A stretch of 64,000 bases of DNA from Chelativorans multitrophicus (lineage in GTDB: Bacteria; Pseudomonadota; Alphaproteobacteria; Rhizobiales; Rhizobiaceae): contig NZ_JAAAPL010000004.1 of assembly GCF_011317445.1 (NCBI RefSeq), positions 62,001 to 126,000 of the forward strand, in the 5' to 3' direction. The position numbers and the translations under genes were made by a program. Numbering within the stretch: the first letter of the stretch is position 1; each line of letters begins with the position of its first letter. The notes under the pieces were generated by a model. It was not told the origin of the DNA. It did not search any database and worked only from the letters and a program-made list of their open reading frames with translations. Below are positions 47,252 through 56,012 of the stretch, one piece after another.

Positions 47252-48316
47252 TTAGGCGCCGCTTGGTTGGGGGGCGGATATGGCGAAACGTTCACCCCAT
47301 GGGGTGAGGCTCTCCATTATGATGGAATGAAGGGGAACGCCGCGCTCGAGAGCTTCACGCTTGCGCCTGAGGCCAGCCGAGCCGGGCATTCTTACAGGGT
47401 TGTTGATATCGCGCGACGGACCGGAGACACACTCGTCGGCGATGAAACTCATTTCCCTCAGGAGCGCCTCCTTCCCGCCGAATGCGTCGGGATCTAGAAC
47501 CTGCACGAAAACCGACGCTCCCCAGTTGGTTGGTTTGTCAGCACGACCATGCCCACCAAGTCCGCCCGTAAGTGCTTCAACCATAAGCGCCAAGCCAAAG
47601 CCTTTGTGCCCGGCCTCGATCCCTCCCAACAGCATCAGGCTCCCCTTGGGGTCGGCGTCTATGACGTTGGGATCGTCAGTTGGATGTCCATCGCCATCCA
47701 GCAACCAAGGGAAAGGCGCCCGCTCACCGGAAGCAATGAGACGTCGTGCCATACCGACAGTCGCGATAGACATGGAAACGTCGATCAGGATCGGATCACC
47801 TTTCGTCGGGATGCCAACCGCGACCGGATTTGGCGTAAGAAACGGACGAGTCCCGCCATGGGGCGCGACTGCTTTGACGGCGGGGTCTGAGCTTTGGATA
47901 ATGCACACAAAGCCTTCGGCCGTTAGCGGCTCGAGATAGGCCGCAAGACATGCAATGTGGTGTGAACGGCGAATAACAACGGTCCCTGTGCCGAACTTTC
48001 TTGCGCGCGTTTTTGCCTCAATACATGCTGTTCTTGTCAGCCATGGGCCAGGCAGCCACTGCCCATCCCATGTGGTGGCCGCTGGAAAATCACTGACCAC
48101 GGAATAAGTCCCTGAAGGCTTCATCTGCCCCTTGGCTAGATTGTCAAGATAGCTGGGCAGCTGTGCGAGGCCATGTGTGCTGTGCCCCAGCAAATCTCCT
48201 TCAACAAGGACATCAGCCACAACTTCGGCGATATCAGTCTGGACGTCCAGCGCCTTGAGAAGGTTCCTGGCGTAGTCCTTCAACGCGTTCGCATCATAGA
48301 ACTGCTGTGAGTTCAT
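47252..48316 (-). CDS. Ldh-family (malate/L-lactate type) oxidoreductase
   Basis: 354 residues of the Ldh_2 family, which includes ureidoglycolate, sulfolactate, piperideine-2-carboxylate and 2,3-diketogulonate (YiaK) enzymes. GHSTHGLAQLPSYL, RRSHHIACLAAY and TPNPVAVGIPTKGDPILIDVS (partly shown) are family hallmarks, with the catalytic histidine in RRSHH. It lies 14 bases after tctA in the transporter operon, so it probably oxidises or reduces the imported acid. Substrate unknown. Confidence 0.88.
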   Translation of the reverse strand: MNSQQFYDANALKDYARNLLKALDVQTDIAEVVADVLVEGDLLGHSTHGLAQLPSYLDNLAKGQMKPSGTYSVVSDFPAATTWDGQWLPGPWLTRTACIEAKTRARKFGTGTVVIRRSHHIACLAAYLEPLTAEGFVCIIQSSDPAVKAVAPHGGTRPFLTPNPVAVGIPTKGDPILIDVSMSIATVGMARRLIASGERAPFPWLLDGDGHPTDDPNVIDADPKGSLMLLGGIEAGHKGFGLALMVEALTGGLGGHGRADKPTNWGASVFVQVLDPDAFGGKEALLREMSFIADECVSGPSRDINNPVRMPGSAGLRRKREALERGVPLHSIIMESLTPWGERFAISAPQPSGA

Positions 48317-48330
48317 TTGGATATCCCTTT

Positions 48331-49824
48331 TCAGCTCCGTGTTATGGACGCACTTCCCTTCTGCCGAAGCCGCCAGATCAGCGGAATGGACCAGACGCTG
48401 ACAAGAAGAAGGGCGATTACAGCCGCGAGCGGCCGGCTGACAAATGCGAAGATGTCGCCACCTGAGCTCGTCATTGTGGTAACAAAGTAGTTCTCCAGCA
48501 TCGGTCCTAAGACAACGCCGAGAATAGCCGGGGCAATCGGGAAGCCTGCCTCTTCGAGGAAATACGCAAGAACCCCGAAGAACAGCATGATGGCGATATC
48601 GAAAGTGCTATTGTTTATGGAATAGCTTCCGAGTATGCAGAATAGCAAGATGCATGGCATTATTATTCTTCTTGGTATCCGCGTTATAAAGGATCCACCG
48701 TGTATTGCTGCCCATCCGACCGGGATCATAATCAGATTAGCGATCACGAAGATCGCAAAAAGTGAATAAAGCTGTGGCGCATTCGTGGTGAAAAGCTCAG
48801 GACCGGGATTGAGATTCTTCATGTAGAGCACGCCAATGACGATAGCGGTTATTGAATCGCCGGGAATCCCGAATACAAGCGCGGGTATCCACGCACTGGC
48901 GAGTGACGAATTGTTGGCCGCACCAGCCTCAACGAGACCTTCTGGGTGGCCAGAGCCGAACTTCGCCGGGGTTTTGGACCGGCTCTTGCTTATGCCCATC
49001 GACATCCAGGCCGCAATATCCGCGCCAGCACCGGGCAATGCACCTACCACCGTGCCCAGAGCGCTTCCTCGAAGCAGTTGGACTGGATACCTGGCGATGA
49101 TTGCAGCAGATGTCCTAATTGCGCTCCCGGTCGATCTAATCGGATCGCCAAAGTCCCTCTTGCTGTTTGACGCATAGCGAAGAATTTCCGATATCCCGAA
49201 CATTCCCACCATCATTGGAATGAGCGACACCCCGTCCAGGAGAGCCATTTCGCCGAAGGTGAAGCGCGGGATACCGGCATTGTTGTTCATGCCGACCATC
49301 GACACGGCCAGCCCGAGCATGAGCATGGCGAGCCCCTTGAGGGGATCGCTCGCCCCTATTCCAGCGGCGCAGCTCAGACCCAATACGACGAGCCAGAAAT
49401 ATTCGGCCGAACTGAATCGAACGGCAAACTCCGCAAGCGACGGCGCGACAAAGACGAGCACTGCGGTAGCAAAAAGCCCCCCAAATGAGGATGAGAGCAA
49501 GCCGATCCCAAGTGCCTTCTTGGCGTCGCCCTTCAGCGCCATCTGATAGGCTTCGTCCGTATATGCTGCAGAGGCGGGAGTGCCTGGCATCCTAAGAAGA
49601 CAGCCAGGGATATCCCCCGCAAAAATAGCAACCGCCACGGCGGTGATCATGGTCGCAATGGCAGGAACCGGGTCGAGAAAGAACGTGACCGGGACGAGGA
49701 GGGCTGTCGCCATCGTAGCCGTCAGGCCGGGAATGGCGCCCATGAACATGCCGAAAATTGCAGCCCCGATAATCGCAATAATTGTCTGCGTTGTTAGTAT
49801 ATTGGCAATGACCTCAGACAGCAT
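48331..49824 (-). CDS. tctA: Tripartite tricarboxylate transporter, large membrane subunit TctA
   Basis: 497 residues, about 11-12 transmembrane helices. GAIPGLTATMATALLVP near the start and the internal repeat GALPGAGADIAAWMSMG are the two TctA signature loops. It forms the carboxylate channel with TctB. It overlaps tctB by 11 bases. Confidence 0.92.
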   Translation of the reverse strand: MLSEVIANILTTQTIIAIIGAAIFGMFMGAIPGLTATMATALLVPVTFFLDPVPAIATMITAVAVAIFAGDIPGCLLRMPGTPASAAYTDEAYQMALKGDAKKALGIGLLSSSFGGLFATAVLVFVAPSLAEFAVRFSSAEYFWLVVLGLSCAAGIGASDPLKGLAMLMLGLAVSMVGMNNNAGIPRFTFGEMALLDGVSLIPMMVGMFGISEILRYASNSKRDFGDPIRSTGSAIRTSAAIIARYPVQLLRGSALGTVVGALPGAGADIAAWMSMGISKSRSKTPAKFGSGHPEGLVEAGAANNSSLASAWIPALVFGIPGDSITAIVIGVLYMKNLNPGPELFTTNAPQLYSLFAIFVIANLIMIPVGWAAIHGGSFITRIPRRIIMPCILLFCILGSYSINNSTFDIAIMLFFGVLAYFLEEAGFPIAPAILGVVLGPMLENYFVTTMTSSGGDIFAFVSRPLAAVIALLLVSVWSIPLIWRLRQKGSASITRS

Positions 49825-50305
49825 GGCTAAGTTCCATGAGCACGCGTTCCACCGCGCCTTCAGGCAACGGAACGAGAAGAACGCCGCGGAACAGCAGGAA
49901 GCTGACAGACGAAACGACTACGGCAAGCGGGGCAGCTATATAGAGTTTAGCCCTAAAGGCCACCATCATGACAAACAGTATAACTGTTGACACGATGAGA
50001 AAGCCTGCGGTGTTTGCAAAGGCGATATAAAACACGACAGAGGCGGGCACGAGAAAGATTGAAATCAGGCTTCTCGGAGAGAGAATGGCATTATCGAGGG
50101 TCAGCCATCTCTCTTTTCGCTTGCCCGTTATGGATTTCAATAGGATCGCCATGCTGACAAGACCCAGCATGATGGAAATCGTTATTGGGAAAAGCGCAGG
50201 TCCGACAGTCTGTCCAGGCAGAGAAGGCAACGTCTTCGCATTATAGTACATGAGTCCTGCTACAATGAGTAACAGCGAGGATATGACCGTGTCGTTGAAT
50301 TTCAT
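49814..50305 (-). CDS. tctB: Tripartite tricarboxylate transporter, small membrane subunit TctB
   Basis: 163 residues with four hydrophobic helices, the usual TctB size and topology. Weakly conserved in sequence; called mainly from position between tctC and tctA and from the PxxFP motif (GPALFPITISIMLG). Confidence 0.85.
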   Translation of the reverse strand: MKFNDTVISSLLLIVAGLMYYNAKTLPSLPGQTVGPALFPITISIMLGLVSMAILLKSITGKRKERWLTLDNAILSPRSLISIFLVPASVVFYIAFANTAGFLIVSTVILFVMMVAFRAKLYIAAPLAVVVSSVSFLLFRGVLLVPLPEGAVERVLMELSHAV

Positions 50306-50421
50306 TGCGAGGCGCTTCTTTAATACTGAGCGTCGACATGAGCGGACAAAGGCGAGTGCCGGTCCGGAAAGCTCGCTGCATTACGTCGCGGCGAGTTTCC
50401 AGACAGATTAACCAGCGAGCG

Positions 50422-51408
50422 TCACTTCGCGAGGCCGATTTCCCTCAGCCCTGTCGCCATCTCACTTTCGCTTGCCGAAAGGAACGATGTAAGGTCTTCA
50501 CCAACAATCCAGGCGACGCCAAAGCCGCGATTGTCCATAAACTCTTTGAATTCCTTCGAGTCCGCGCCCTGTCTGATGGCGTCGCGAAGCTTATCGGCAA
50601 CCTCCTGCGGCACTCCCGCAGGAGCCATTACCCCGCGCCAGGAACTGAACGTCAGTTCTGTAGCACCAAGAGATTCCGCTGTGGTTGGGACGTCCGGATA
50701 TGTTGGACTGCGTTTATCCCCGATCGTCGCCAAGGGGCGCACTTTCCCGGCCTGGATGAGGGACGCCGCTTCAGCCAGGGTCGTCAGAGTAACATCCACT
50801 CCTCCCGCCACCATCTCCTGAAGTCCCGGTGCGGAACCCTGAGAGCTAACATATGTCGGCAGCATCGGGTCAATTCCCCGATCCTTCAGAAGGAGACCGA
50901 ACGCAATCTGATAGGAGCCGCCAAAAGCTCCTCCAGTTGAAACGCGTACCGTTTCACCGGATTTGATCGCCTCCAGCAAATCGCTAATCGTTTCGAACTT
51001 GGAATCCGCGTTGACCACCACTGACGTTGAATCAGTGTTGTAAACGGCCAAGTGCGTGAAATCCTTGGTGGGCTGAAACTCTGAAAGGCCGGTCGGCTTA
51101 TAGGACATGGACTCAGTGGTCGCGACTCCGATCGTGTACCCGTCCGGTGCAGCGGCGGCAATCGCGGAGTGCCCTACCAATCCATTGCCTCCCGGGCGGT
51201 TTACCACGTTGATCGGCTGCCCGAGTTCCTTCTCCATCAGGGCGGCTAGCATCCGCCCGGTCGCGTCCGTGCCGCCGCCGGCGGAAAACGGAATGATCAT
51301 CGTAATGGGTTTGTCAGGCCACGCAAATGCGGGCTGGCTCGCGGCTGCAACCGCCACGATGGCCGCGGCAATCGATTTTAGCAAATCTCGTTTGAATGCG
51401 TAACGCAT
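50422..51408 (-). CDS. tctC: TctC/Bug-family substrate-binding protein
   Basis: 328 residues with signal peptide (SIAAAIVAVAAASQPAFA) and the Bug hallmarks KPITMIIPFSAGGGTDATGR and NRPGGNGLVGHSAIAAAAPDGYT (partly shown). It captures a carboxylate in the periplasm for TctAB. The ATG at 51408 follows GGAGGAGA. First gene of tctC-tctB-tctA-ldh; a 116-base gap before tctB holds no gene. Confidence 0.92.
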   Translation of the reverse strand: MRYAFKRDLLKSIAAAIVAVAAASQPAFAWPDKPITMIIPFSAGGGTDATGRMLAALMEKELGQPINVVNRPGGNGLVGHSAIAAAAPDGYTIGVATTESMSYKPTGLSEFQPTKDFTHLAVYNTDSTSVVVNADSKFETISDLLEAIKSGETVRVSTGGAFGGSYQIAFGLLLKDRGIDPMLPTYVSSQGSAPGLQEMVAGGVDVTLTTLAEAASLIQAGKVRPLATIGDKRSPTYPDVPTTAESLGATELTFSSWRGVMAPAGVPQEVADKLRDAIRQGADSKEFKEFMDNRGFGVAWIVGEDLTSFLSASESEMATGLREIGLAK

Positions 51409-51459
51409 TGTCTCCTCCCTCAAAGCTCTCCTGCGGAGCGGTTCAGATAACATAATCGA

Positions 51460-51474
51460 TTAATGCATACAATA
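51460..51474 (-). promoter_or_regulatory. Candidate GntR operator upstream of tctC
   Basis: ATTGTATGCATTAAT on the minus strand, about 52 bases before the tctC start, in an A/T-rich promoter stretch. Its first nine bases recur at 58789 before the ABC operon, and a variant occurs at 54138. FCD-type GntR proteins often bind TTGTAT-like sites. Confidence 0.35.
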
Positions 51475-51601
51475 ACCATTTTGGGAAGGGCGGAATAATT
51501 GCCCTGCCACATTCCGCAGCAACTTATTGTCCGGCTAAAGGTGCAGGGGAGTCATGGCCGGGGCAGGGGAATGCTCCGGTTCCGCTTCGAAAGCGCCGCG
51601 G

Positions 51602-52573
51602 CTAGCTTACCAAATAGCTCACAGATTCCATCTGGTTTACCGATCGAAATGCGTGAATCCGTTCGGCCGCCTTTCGACTGGATGCCAGTAGGTGCGCGGA
51701 GAGACGAGCTTTTGCTAACTGATGGTCCTTCTCCAGGACAGCGTCCACGATCTCAAGATGCTCGCCCATGAATGCATCGATTCCCGTCATTCCTCGGATT
51801 GCCCGCTGAATATGCTTTCCGGCAACCAGCACACAATGCGTACGCCGGAGTCCTTCGATGATCTCGATATTTCCGGTCCACTGAAGCAGATCGATATGGA
51901 GGTCCTTCTCCAACTCATCCAACTCGGCGCCTTGGACATCAGGGAAATGTTCGCTCGTTCTTAGAAGCCGCGACCTGAGGCCTTGGACGAACTCGACTGG
52001 AGCGTGGTCGATCGCGGTTTGCAGAGCTGCCGGCTCCAGAAGTGCCCGCACCTCATAGAGATCACGAAAGCGCCTTTCGTCGAGCGGGTTCACGAACCAT
52101 CTCGATTTCTCGTCTCTGCTAACGATCCCCTTTTCCGCGCCTCTATTCAGGATGTCACCGGCGACGGTCCGGCTAACGCCGTAGTGACGCGACAATGCCA
52201 ACTCATTCACACGGGCTGTCCCGTACACGGCGCGCAGAATGACCGTTTTCTCGAAGTCGTAATAAAAACTCTCCCACGCGAATGTCTTAGGGTACTCATG
52301 ACCTTCCGGGTTGAGCTTCAGCATCTCTGGGGTCACTTTAATTCGGAGTGGTTCTCCTTCTTTTCCCGCAAGCAATCCCCGCCCCTTGAACCGCCGGACC
52401 AGCCCTTCGGATTCCAGGGTAGCGAGCGCTTGTTTGACGGGCGTTCGGCTTGCATTGAAGAGCGTCGCGATTGGACCCTCCAGAAGGACAGCGCCTTCAG
52501 GAAGCGTCTTCTCGATGAGGGCAGTTCTCAAAGTCTCCGCTATTGCCTCTTTGGCTAGCGTTCGATGCGACAT
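51602..52573 (-). CDS. GntR-family regulator with two winged helices and FCD domain
   Basis: 323 residues, about 90 longer than typical FadR/GntR proteins. An N-terminal GntR winged helix (about 5-70; LLEGPIATLFNASRTPVKQALATLE) is followed by a second one (about 100-165; RVNELALSRHYGVSRTVAGDIL) and a C-terminal FCD ligand domain (about 168-310; EVRALLEPAALQTAID). Cotranscribed with the UxaA-family gene and central to the catabolic region, which it probably represses until a sugar acid or related ligand binds. Confidence 0.85.
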   Translation of the reverse strand: MSHRTLAKEAIAETLRTALIEKTLPEGAVLLEGPIATLFNASRTPVKQALATLESEGLVRRFKGRGLLAGKEGEPLRIKVTPEMLKLNPEGHEYPKTFAWESFYYDFEKTVILRAVYGTARVNELALSRHYGVSRTVAGDILNRGAEKGIVSRDEKSRWFVNPLDERRFRDLYEVRALLEPAALQTAIDHAPVEFVQGLRSRLLRTSEHFPDVQGAELDELEKDLHIDLLQWTGNIEIIEGLRRTHCVLVAGKHIQRAIRGMTGIDAFMGEHLEIVDAVLEKDHQLAKARLSAHLLASSRKAAERIHAFRSVNQMESVSYLVS

Positions 52574-52588
52574 AGCCCCCTACTCATT

Positions 52589-54118
52589 CTAAGTGACAGC
52601 CCCGATTTGCCAGGGAACGAACTCGTTATCACCATAGCCGAATGTTTCGCTCAAGCTTTTCTCGCCGGATGCTACCGCGATGATTCGCTCAAAAATCCGC
52701 TGCCCGGCGTCCGCAATAGTGTCGCTGCCATCAATAATGCCACCGCAATTGATATCCATGTCCTCCCTCATCCTTTCGTACATGGCGGTATTGGTGGCAA
52801 CTTTAATGCAAGGCGCGGGCTTGAAGCCCGAAACGGATCCGCGTCCGGTCGTGAATACGATGAGATTGCATCCGCCTGCAACTTGACCCGTCACTGCGAC
52901 GGGATCGTAGCCAGGCGTATCCATGAAGACAAAACCAGGGGTGTCGATGATCTCGGCATACTCATAGACAGCCTGCAGCGGCATGGAGCCGCCCTTGGCC
53001 ACCGCTCCCAAGGATTTTTCCAGTATGGTCGTCAGACCACCTTCCTTGTTGCCGTGAGAAGGGTTGTTGTTCAGCTCGGCGCCGTTCAGGGACGTGTAGT
53101 TGCGCCACCACTCTATCCGCGCCATCAGCCTTTCGGCGATCTCGGATGTGACAGCGCGACGGGTAAGAAGATGCTCCGCGCCATAGATTTCGGGGGTTTC
53201 GCTAAGGACGGCCGTCCCTCCATGCTTAACGACGAGATCAGATGCGTAGCCAAGGGCAGGATTCGCCGTGATTCCGGAGTATGCATCGGACCCACCGCAC
53301 TGCAGAGCCACTTTAAGCCCCGATAGCGGCACGGTCTGGCGCTTGGTCGCGTTTATCTCCTCAAGCATTCCATCGATAACACGAATGCCCTCCTCGATCG
53401 TCTTGCGTGTGCCCCCCACCTGCTGGATTGTCATGGTATGGAGCCGCGGGATATCCCGGAGTTCGAATGCGTCAACGAGGTGGCTGATCTGGTTTGTCTC
53501 GCAACCCAGGCCAATGATCAGGATCGCGGCGAAGTTGGGGTTGCGGGCATAGCCGTTCAGGACGCGACGAAGATAGACATAGCCTTCCGTGTTGGTCGGG
53601 ATCGCGCACCCGGTCCCATGGGTCAGCGCGACAACCCCGTCGATATTTGGGTAATCCCCGAACCCTCTAGTCTTATAATGATCGGCGATTGCTCGCGAGA
53701 CGGTAGCAGAGCAATTCACCGACGTGATGATGCCGATGTAATTGCGCGTCCCGACGAGCCCGTTCTCGCGGACGTAACCTTCGAAGGTTCTGCGCTCCTC
53801 GACTGGTAAGAGAGGGGTCGGACCGCCATCGACTGCGAACTCGTGTGCCGTTTTGCTTTCCAGCATGGCGAGGTTCGACAAGTGCACATGCTGACCTGGC
53901 CTTATCGGCTTGCTCGCGACACCGATAACGTGACCGTACTTAATTACATGATCACCCGGCTTGATTTCGGATGTCGCGACCTTGTGCCCGTTCGGAATCG
54001 GCTCGAGCGTGACCGTCTCCCCGAGATCAGTCCCGCTCTCTAGGCGGCGGGTGGCCACAATGACATTATCGGCCTCGTGTAGGCGAATGGCCGCGCGATG
54101 CAGTTTGGGACTGGTCAT
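52589..54118 (-). CDS. UxaA/GarD-family sugar-acid dehydratase
   Basis: 509 residues: an N-terminal SAF domain (about 5-85) and the altronate/galactarate dehydratase body (VGTRNYIGIITSVNCSATV, HGTGCAIPTN, GSDAYSGITANPALGYASD, ETPEIYGAEHLLTRRA). Family members dehydrate D-altronate or galactarate in an iron-dependent way. The ATG at 54118 was preferred to upstream ATGs because homologues start near TSPKLHRAAIRLH. It is 15 bases upstream of gntR and divergent from the KDA-dehydratase-like operon. Exact substrate unknown. Confidence 0.85.
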   Translation of the reverse strand: MTSPKLHRAAIRLHEADNVIVATRRLESGTDLGETVTLEPIPNGHKVATSEIKPGDHVIKYGHVIGVASKPIRPGQHVHLSNLAMLESKTAHEFAVDGGPTPLLPVEERRTFEGYVRENGLVGTRNYIGIITSVNCSATVSRAIADHYKTRGFGDYPNIDGVVALTHGTGCAIPTNTEGYVYLRRVLNGYARNPNFAAILIIGLGCETNQISHLVDAFELRDIPRLHTMTIQQVGGTRKTIEEGIRVIDGMLEEINATKRQTVPLSGLKVALQCGGSDAYSGITANPALGYASDLVVKHGGTAVLSETPEIYGAEHLLTRRAVTSEIAERLMARIEWWRNYTSLNGAELNNNPSHGNKEGGLTTILEKSLGAVAKGGSMPLQAVYEYAEIIDTPGFVFMDTPGYDPVAVTGQVAGGCNLIVFTTGRGSVSGFKPAPCIKVATNTAMYERMREDMDINCGGIIDGSDTIADAGQRIFERIIAVASGEKSLSETFGYGDNEFVPWQIGAVT

Positions 54119-54137
54119 GTAGCAATCCATATTGCTT

Positions 54138-54147
54138 ATTGTGCGCA
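54138..54147 (+). promoter_or_regulatory. Candidate GntR operator in the divergent uxaA/KDA control region
   Basis: ATTGTGCGCA followed by AAAA, in the 105-base region between the divergent genes. Similar to the sites at 51460 and 58789 (ATTGTATGC). Confidence 0.3.
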
Positions 54148-54223
54148 AAAGTCATTTATGATAGCGATCAAGAAGTCAAGGACATCCTTTTGGTTTGCTG
54201 AGTTTTGCGGAGGAATTTGTCGT

Positions 54224-55153
54224 ATGAACAGGAAGTCGTATTCGGGGCTGTTTCCGGTCGCGCCAACGCCTTTTGCCGGAGACGGGACACTGGATCTCGA
54301 CGGTCAGCGCCGTGTGCTCGATTGCATGATCGACCAGAAGGTCGATGGAATATGCATTCTGGCGAATTATTCAGAACAGTTCCTCATTTCAGACACCGAA
54401 AGATTGGAACTCACCAAACTCTGCCTGGAGCATGTTGCCGGACGGGTTCCGGTAATGGTCACTTGCAGCCACTTTAGCACCCAAATAACCGCGGCGCGCG
54501 CCCGACATGCTGCTGAGCATGGCGCCGAACTGATCATGGTCATGCCACCCTACCACGGTGCGGGTTCGGTAATTACCCGGATCGACGAAGACGCAATCTA
54601 TGAGCACTTCTCGCGCATCGCCGATTCCGCCGGCATTCCGATCATGATTCAGGATGCGCCCGTGAGCGGTGTAGCGCTCTCCGTTGAATTCCTGGCGCGT
54701 ATTGCGCGCTCCCTTCCCCTGGTCCGTTACTTCAAGATCGAGGTGCCCGGCACTGCTGCCAAGCTGCGTAGGCTTATCGAGGTTGGGGGCGGTGCGATCG
54801 AAGGGCCGTTTGATGGAGAGGAAGCTATTACGTTGATGGCGGATCTCGATGCGGGGGCGACTGGTGTCATGTCCAGCGCCCTGCTGCCTGATCTCATTCG
54901 GCCCGTTATCGACCACCATCGCGCCGGGCGTCGACAGGCGGCAATGGCCGCCTACGAAAAGATCCTGCCGCTGATAAACTATGAAAACCGTCAGTGCGGC
55001 CTGCGGGCGGCAAAAACCGTCATGAAGGAGGGGGGTGTCATCGCCTCGGACCATGTGCGTCATCCGCTTGCCCAGATTGACCCTGCCACCAAAGCCGGCC
55101 TTTTGGAACTTGCGCACGCCATGAACCCTCTGGCGCTGAGCTGGGGCAAGTAG
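54224..55153 (+). CDS. L-2-keto-3-deoxyarabonate dehydratase-like (DapA superfamily)
   Basis: 309-residue class I aldolase-fold protein. The Schiff-base lysine is Lys171 in YFKIEVPG. DGICILANYSEQF, MVMPPYHGAG, IQDAPVSGVALS and EGPFDGEEAITLMADLDAG closely parallel, from memory, the Azospirillum L-KDA dehydratase, which yields 2-oxoglutarate semialdehyde. The QDAP segment replaces the tyrosine motif of true dihydrodipicolinate synthases. GGAGG precedes the ATG. Its product would feed the aldehyde dehydrogenase three genes downstream. Confidence 0.8.
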   Translation: MNRKSYSGLFPVAPTPFAGDGTLDLDGQRRVLDCMIDQKVDGICILANYSEQFLISDTERLELTKLCLEHVAGRVPVMVTCSHFSTQITAARARHAAEHGAELIMVMPPYHGAGSVITRIDEDAIYEHFSRIADSAGIPIMIQDAPVSGVALSVEFLARIARSLPLVRYFKIEVPGTAAKLRRLIEVGGGAIEGPFDGEEAITLMADLDAGATGVMSSALLPDLIRPVIDHHRAGRRQAAMAAYEKILPLINYENRQCGLRAAKTVMKEGGVIASDHVRHPLAQIDPATKAGLLELAHAMNPLALSWGK

Positions 55154-55963
55154 ATGCCCAACCATCCCGAAAACCGTGAAATCACCGGCCGCACCCGGGT
55201 GCTGGGAATTCTCGCGCATCCGACCGAGCATGTAAAAGCGCCTCCGGCAATCAATCGCATAGCAGCAGAGCGGGGAAAAGACGCCGTCATGGTACCCTTT
55301 GATGTTGCACCGGAAGAGTTGGCGAAGGTTGTTGAAGCGTTGCGACAAATAAAAAGCCTCGATGCGTCAATCGTTACCGTTCCTCACAAGCAGTCGATTG
55401 TGGCGCTTTGCGATGAGCTGACACCTCAGGCCCGCGCCGTGAACGCTCTAAATATCCTTCGCTTTGAACCCGATGGCCGGCTGATTGGCGGCCAACTTGA
55501 CGGTATCGGGTTCGTTGAGGGGCTGCGCTCGGCAGGCGTAGACCCTGCTGGAATGCGCGTCTTCCTTGCCGGAGCTGGCGGTGCCGCGAGCGCAGTCGCG
55601 TTTGCGCTGGCAGACGCCGGAATTTCGCACATCACCCTGTCCAACCGGAGCAGGCACAAAATCGAAAATTTGCGTGACCGCTTGCGGAAGTTCAGGTCTG
55701 ATCTGTCCGTCTCGCTCGGCTCGGGCGACGCGGGTGGTCATGATCTTGTCATCAACGGCACAACACTCGGTATGAAACCCGAAGATCCGCTGCCGCTGGA
55801 TGTTGCCACATTACACGCGGGAATGGTCGTTGCAGAAGTCATAATGGAGCCGGAAATGACTCCCCTGCTGCGTGCTGCGCAAGCGGCCAGCTGCCGAATT
55901 CATCACGGCCGCCATATGCTTCAGCACCAGCTCCAACTCATGGCCGACTTTATGGGCCTTTGA
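55154..55963 (+). CDS. Shikimate dehydrogenase-like oxidoreductase
   Basis: 269 residues of the AroE/YdiB family. An N-terminal substrate domain (GILAHPTEHVKAPPAIN, VTVPHKQSIVALCDEL with the catalytic lysine) precedes the Rossmann motif GAGGAASAVAFALADAG. The usual SxS substrate motif near the N-terminus is altered (HPTEHVKAP instead of the SLSP type), which argues against biosynthetic shikimate as substrate. It starts on the base after the previous stop codon. Probably a specialised quinate- or aminocyclitol-like dehydrogenase; substrate unknown. Confidence 0.8.
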   Translation: MPNHPENREITGRTRVLGILAHPTEHVKAPPAINRIAAERGKDAVMVPFDVAPEELAKVVEALRQIKSLDASIVTVPHKQSIVALCDELTPQARAVNALNILRFEPDGRLIGGQLDGIGFVEGLRSAGVDPAGMRVFLAGAGGAASAVAFALADAGISHITLSNRSRHKIENLRDRLRKFRSDLSVSLGSGDAGGHDLVINGTTLGMKPEDPLPLDVATLHAGMVVAEVIMEPEMTPLLRAAQAASCRIHHGRHMLQHQLQLMADFMGL

Positions 55964-56012
55964 CGGACCTAGAAGACATCACCTCTACCCTTCAACTCTA
56001 CAGGAACGCATT

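Noticed and set aside
54224-55153. Pyrroline-4-hydroxy-2-carboxylate deaminase of hydroxyproline catabolism
   Set aside because: An amino-acid ABC importer, an Ldh-family gene and an aldehyde dehydrogenase suggested it, but the sequence follows the L-KDA dehydratase pattern, and no hydroxyproline epimerase or D-amino acid oxidase is present.
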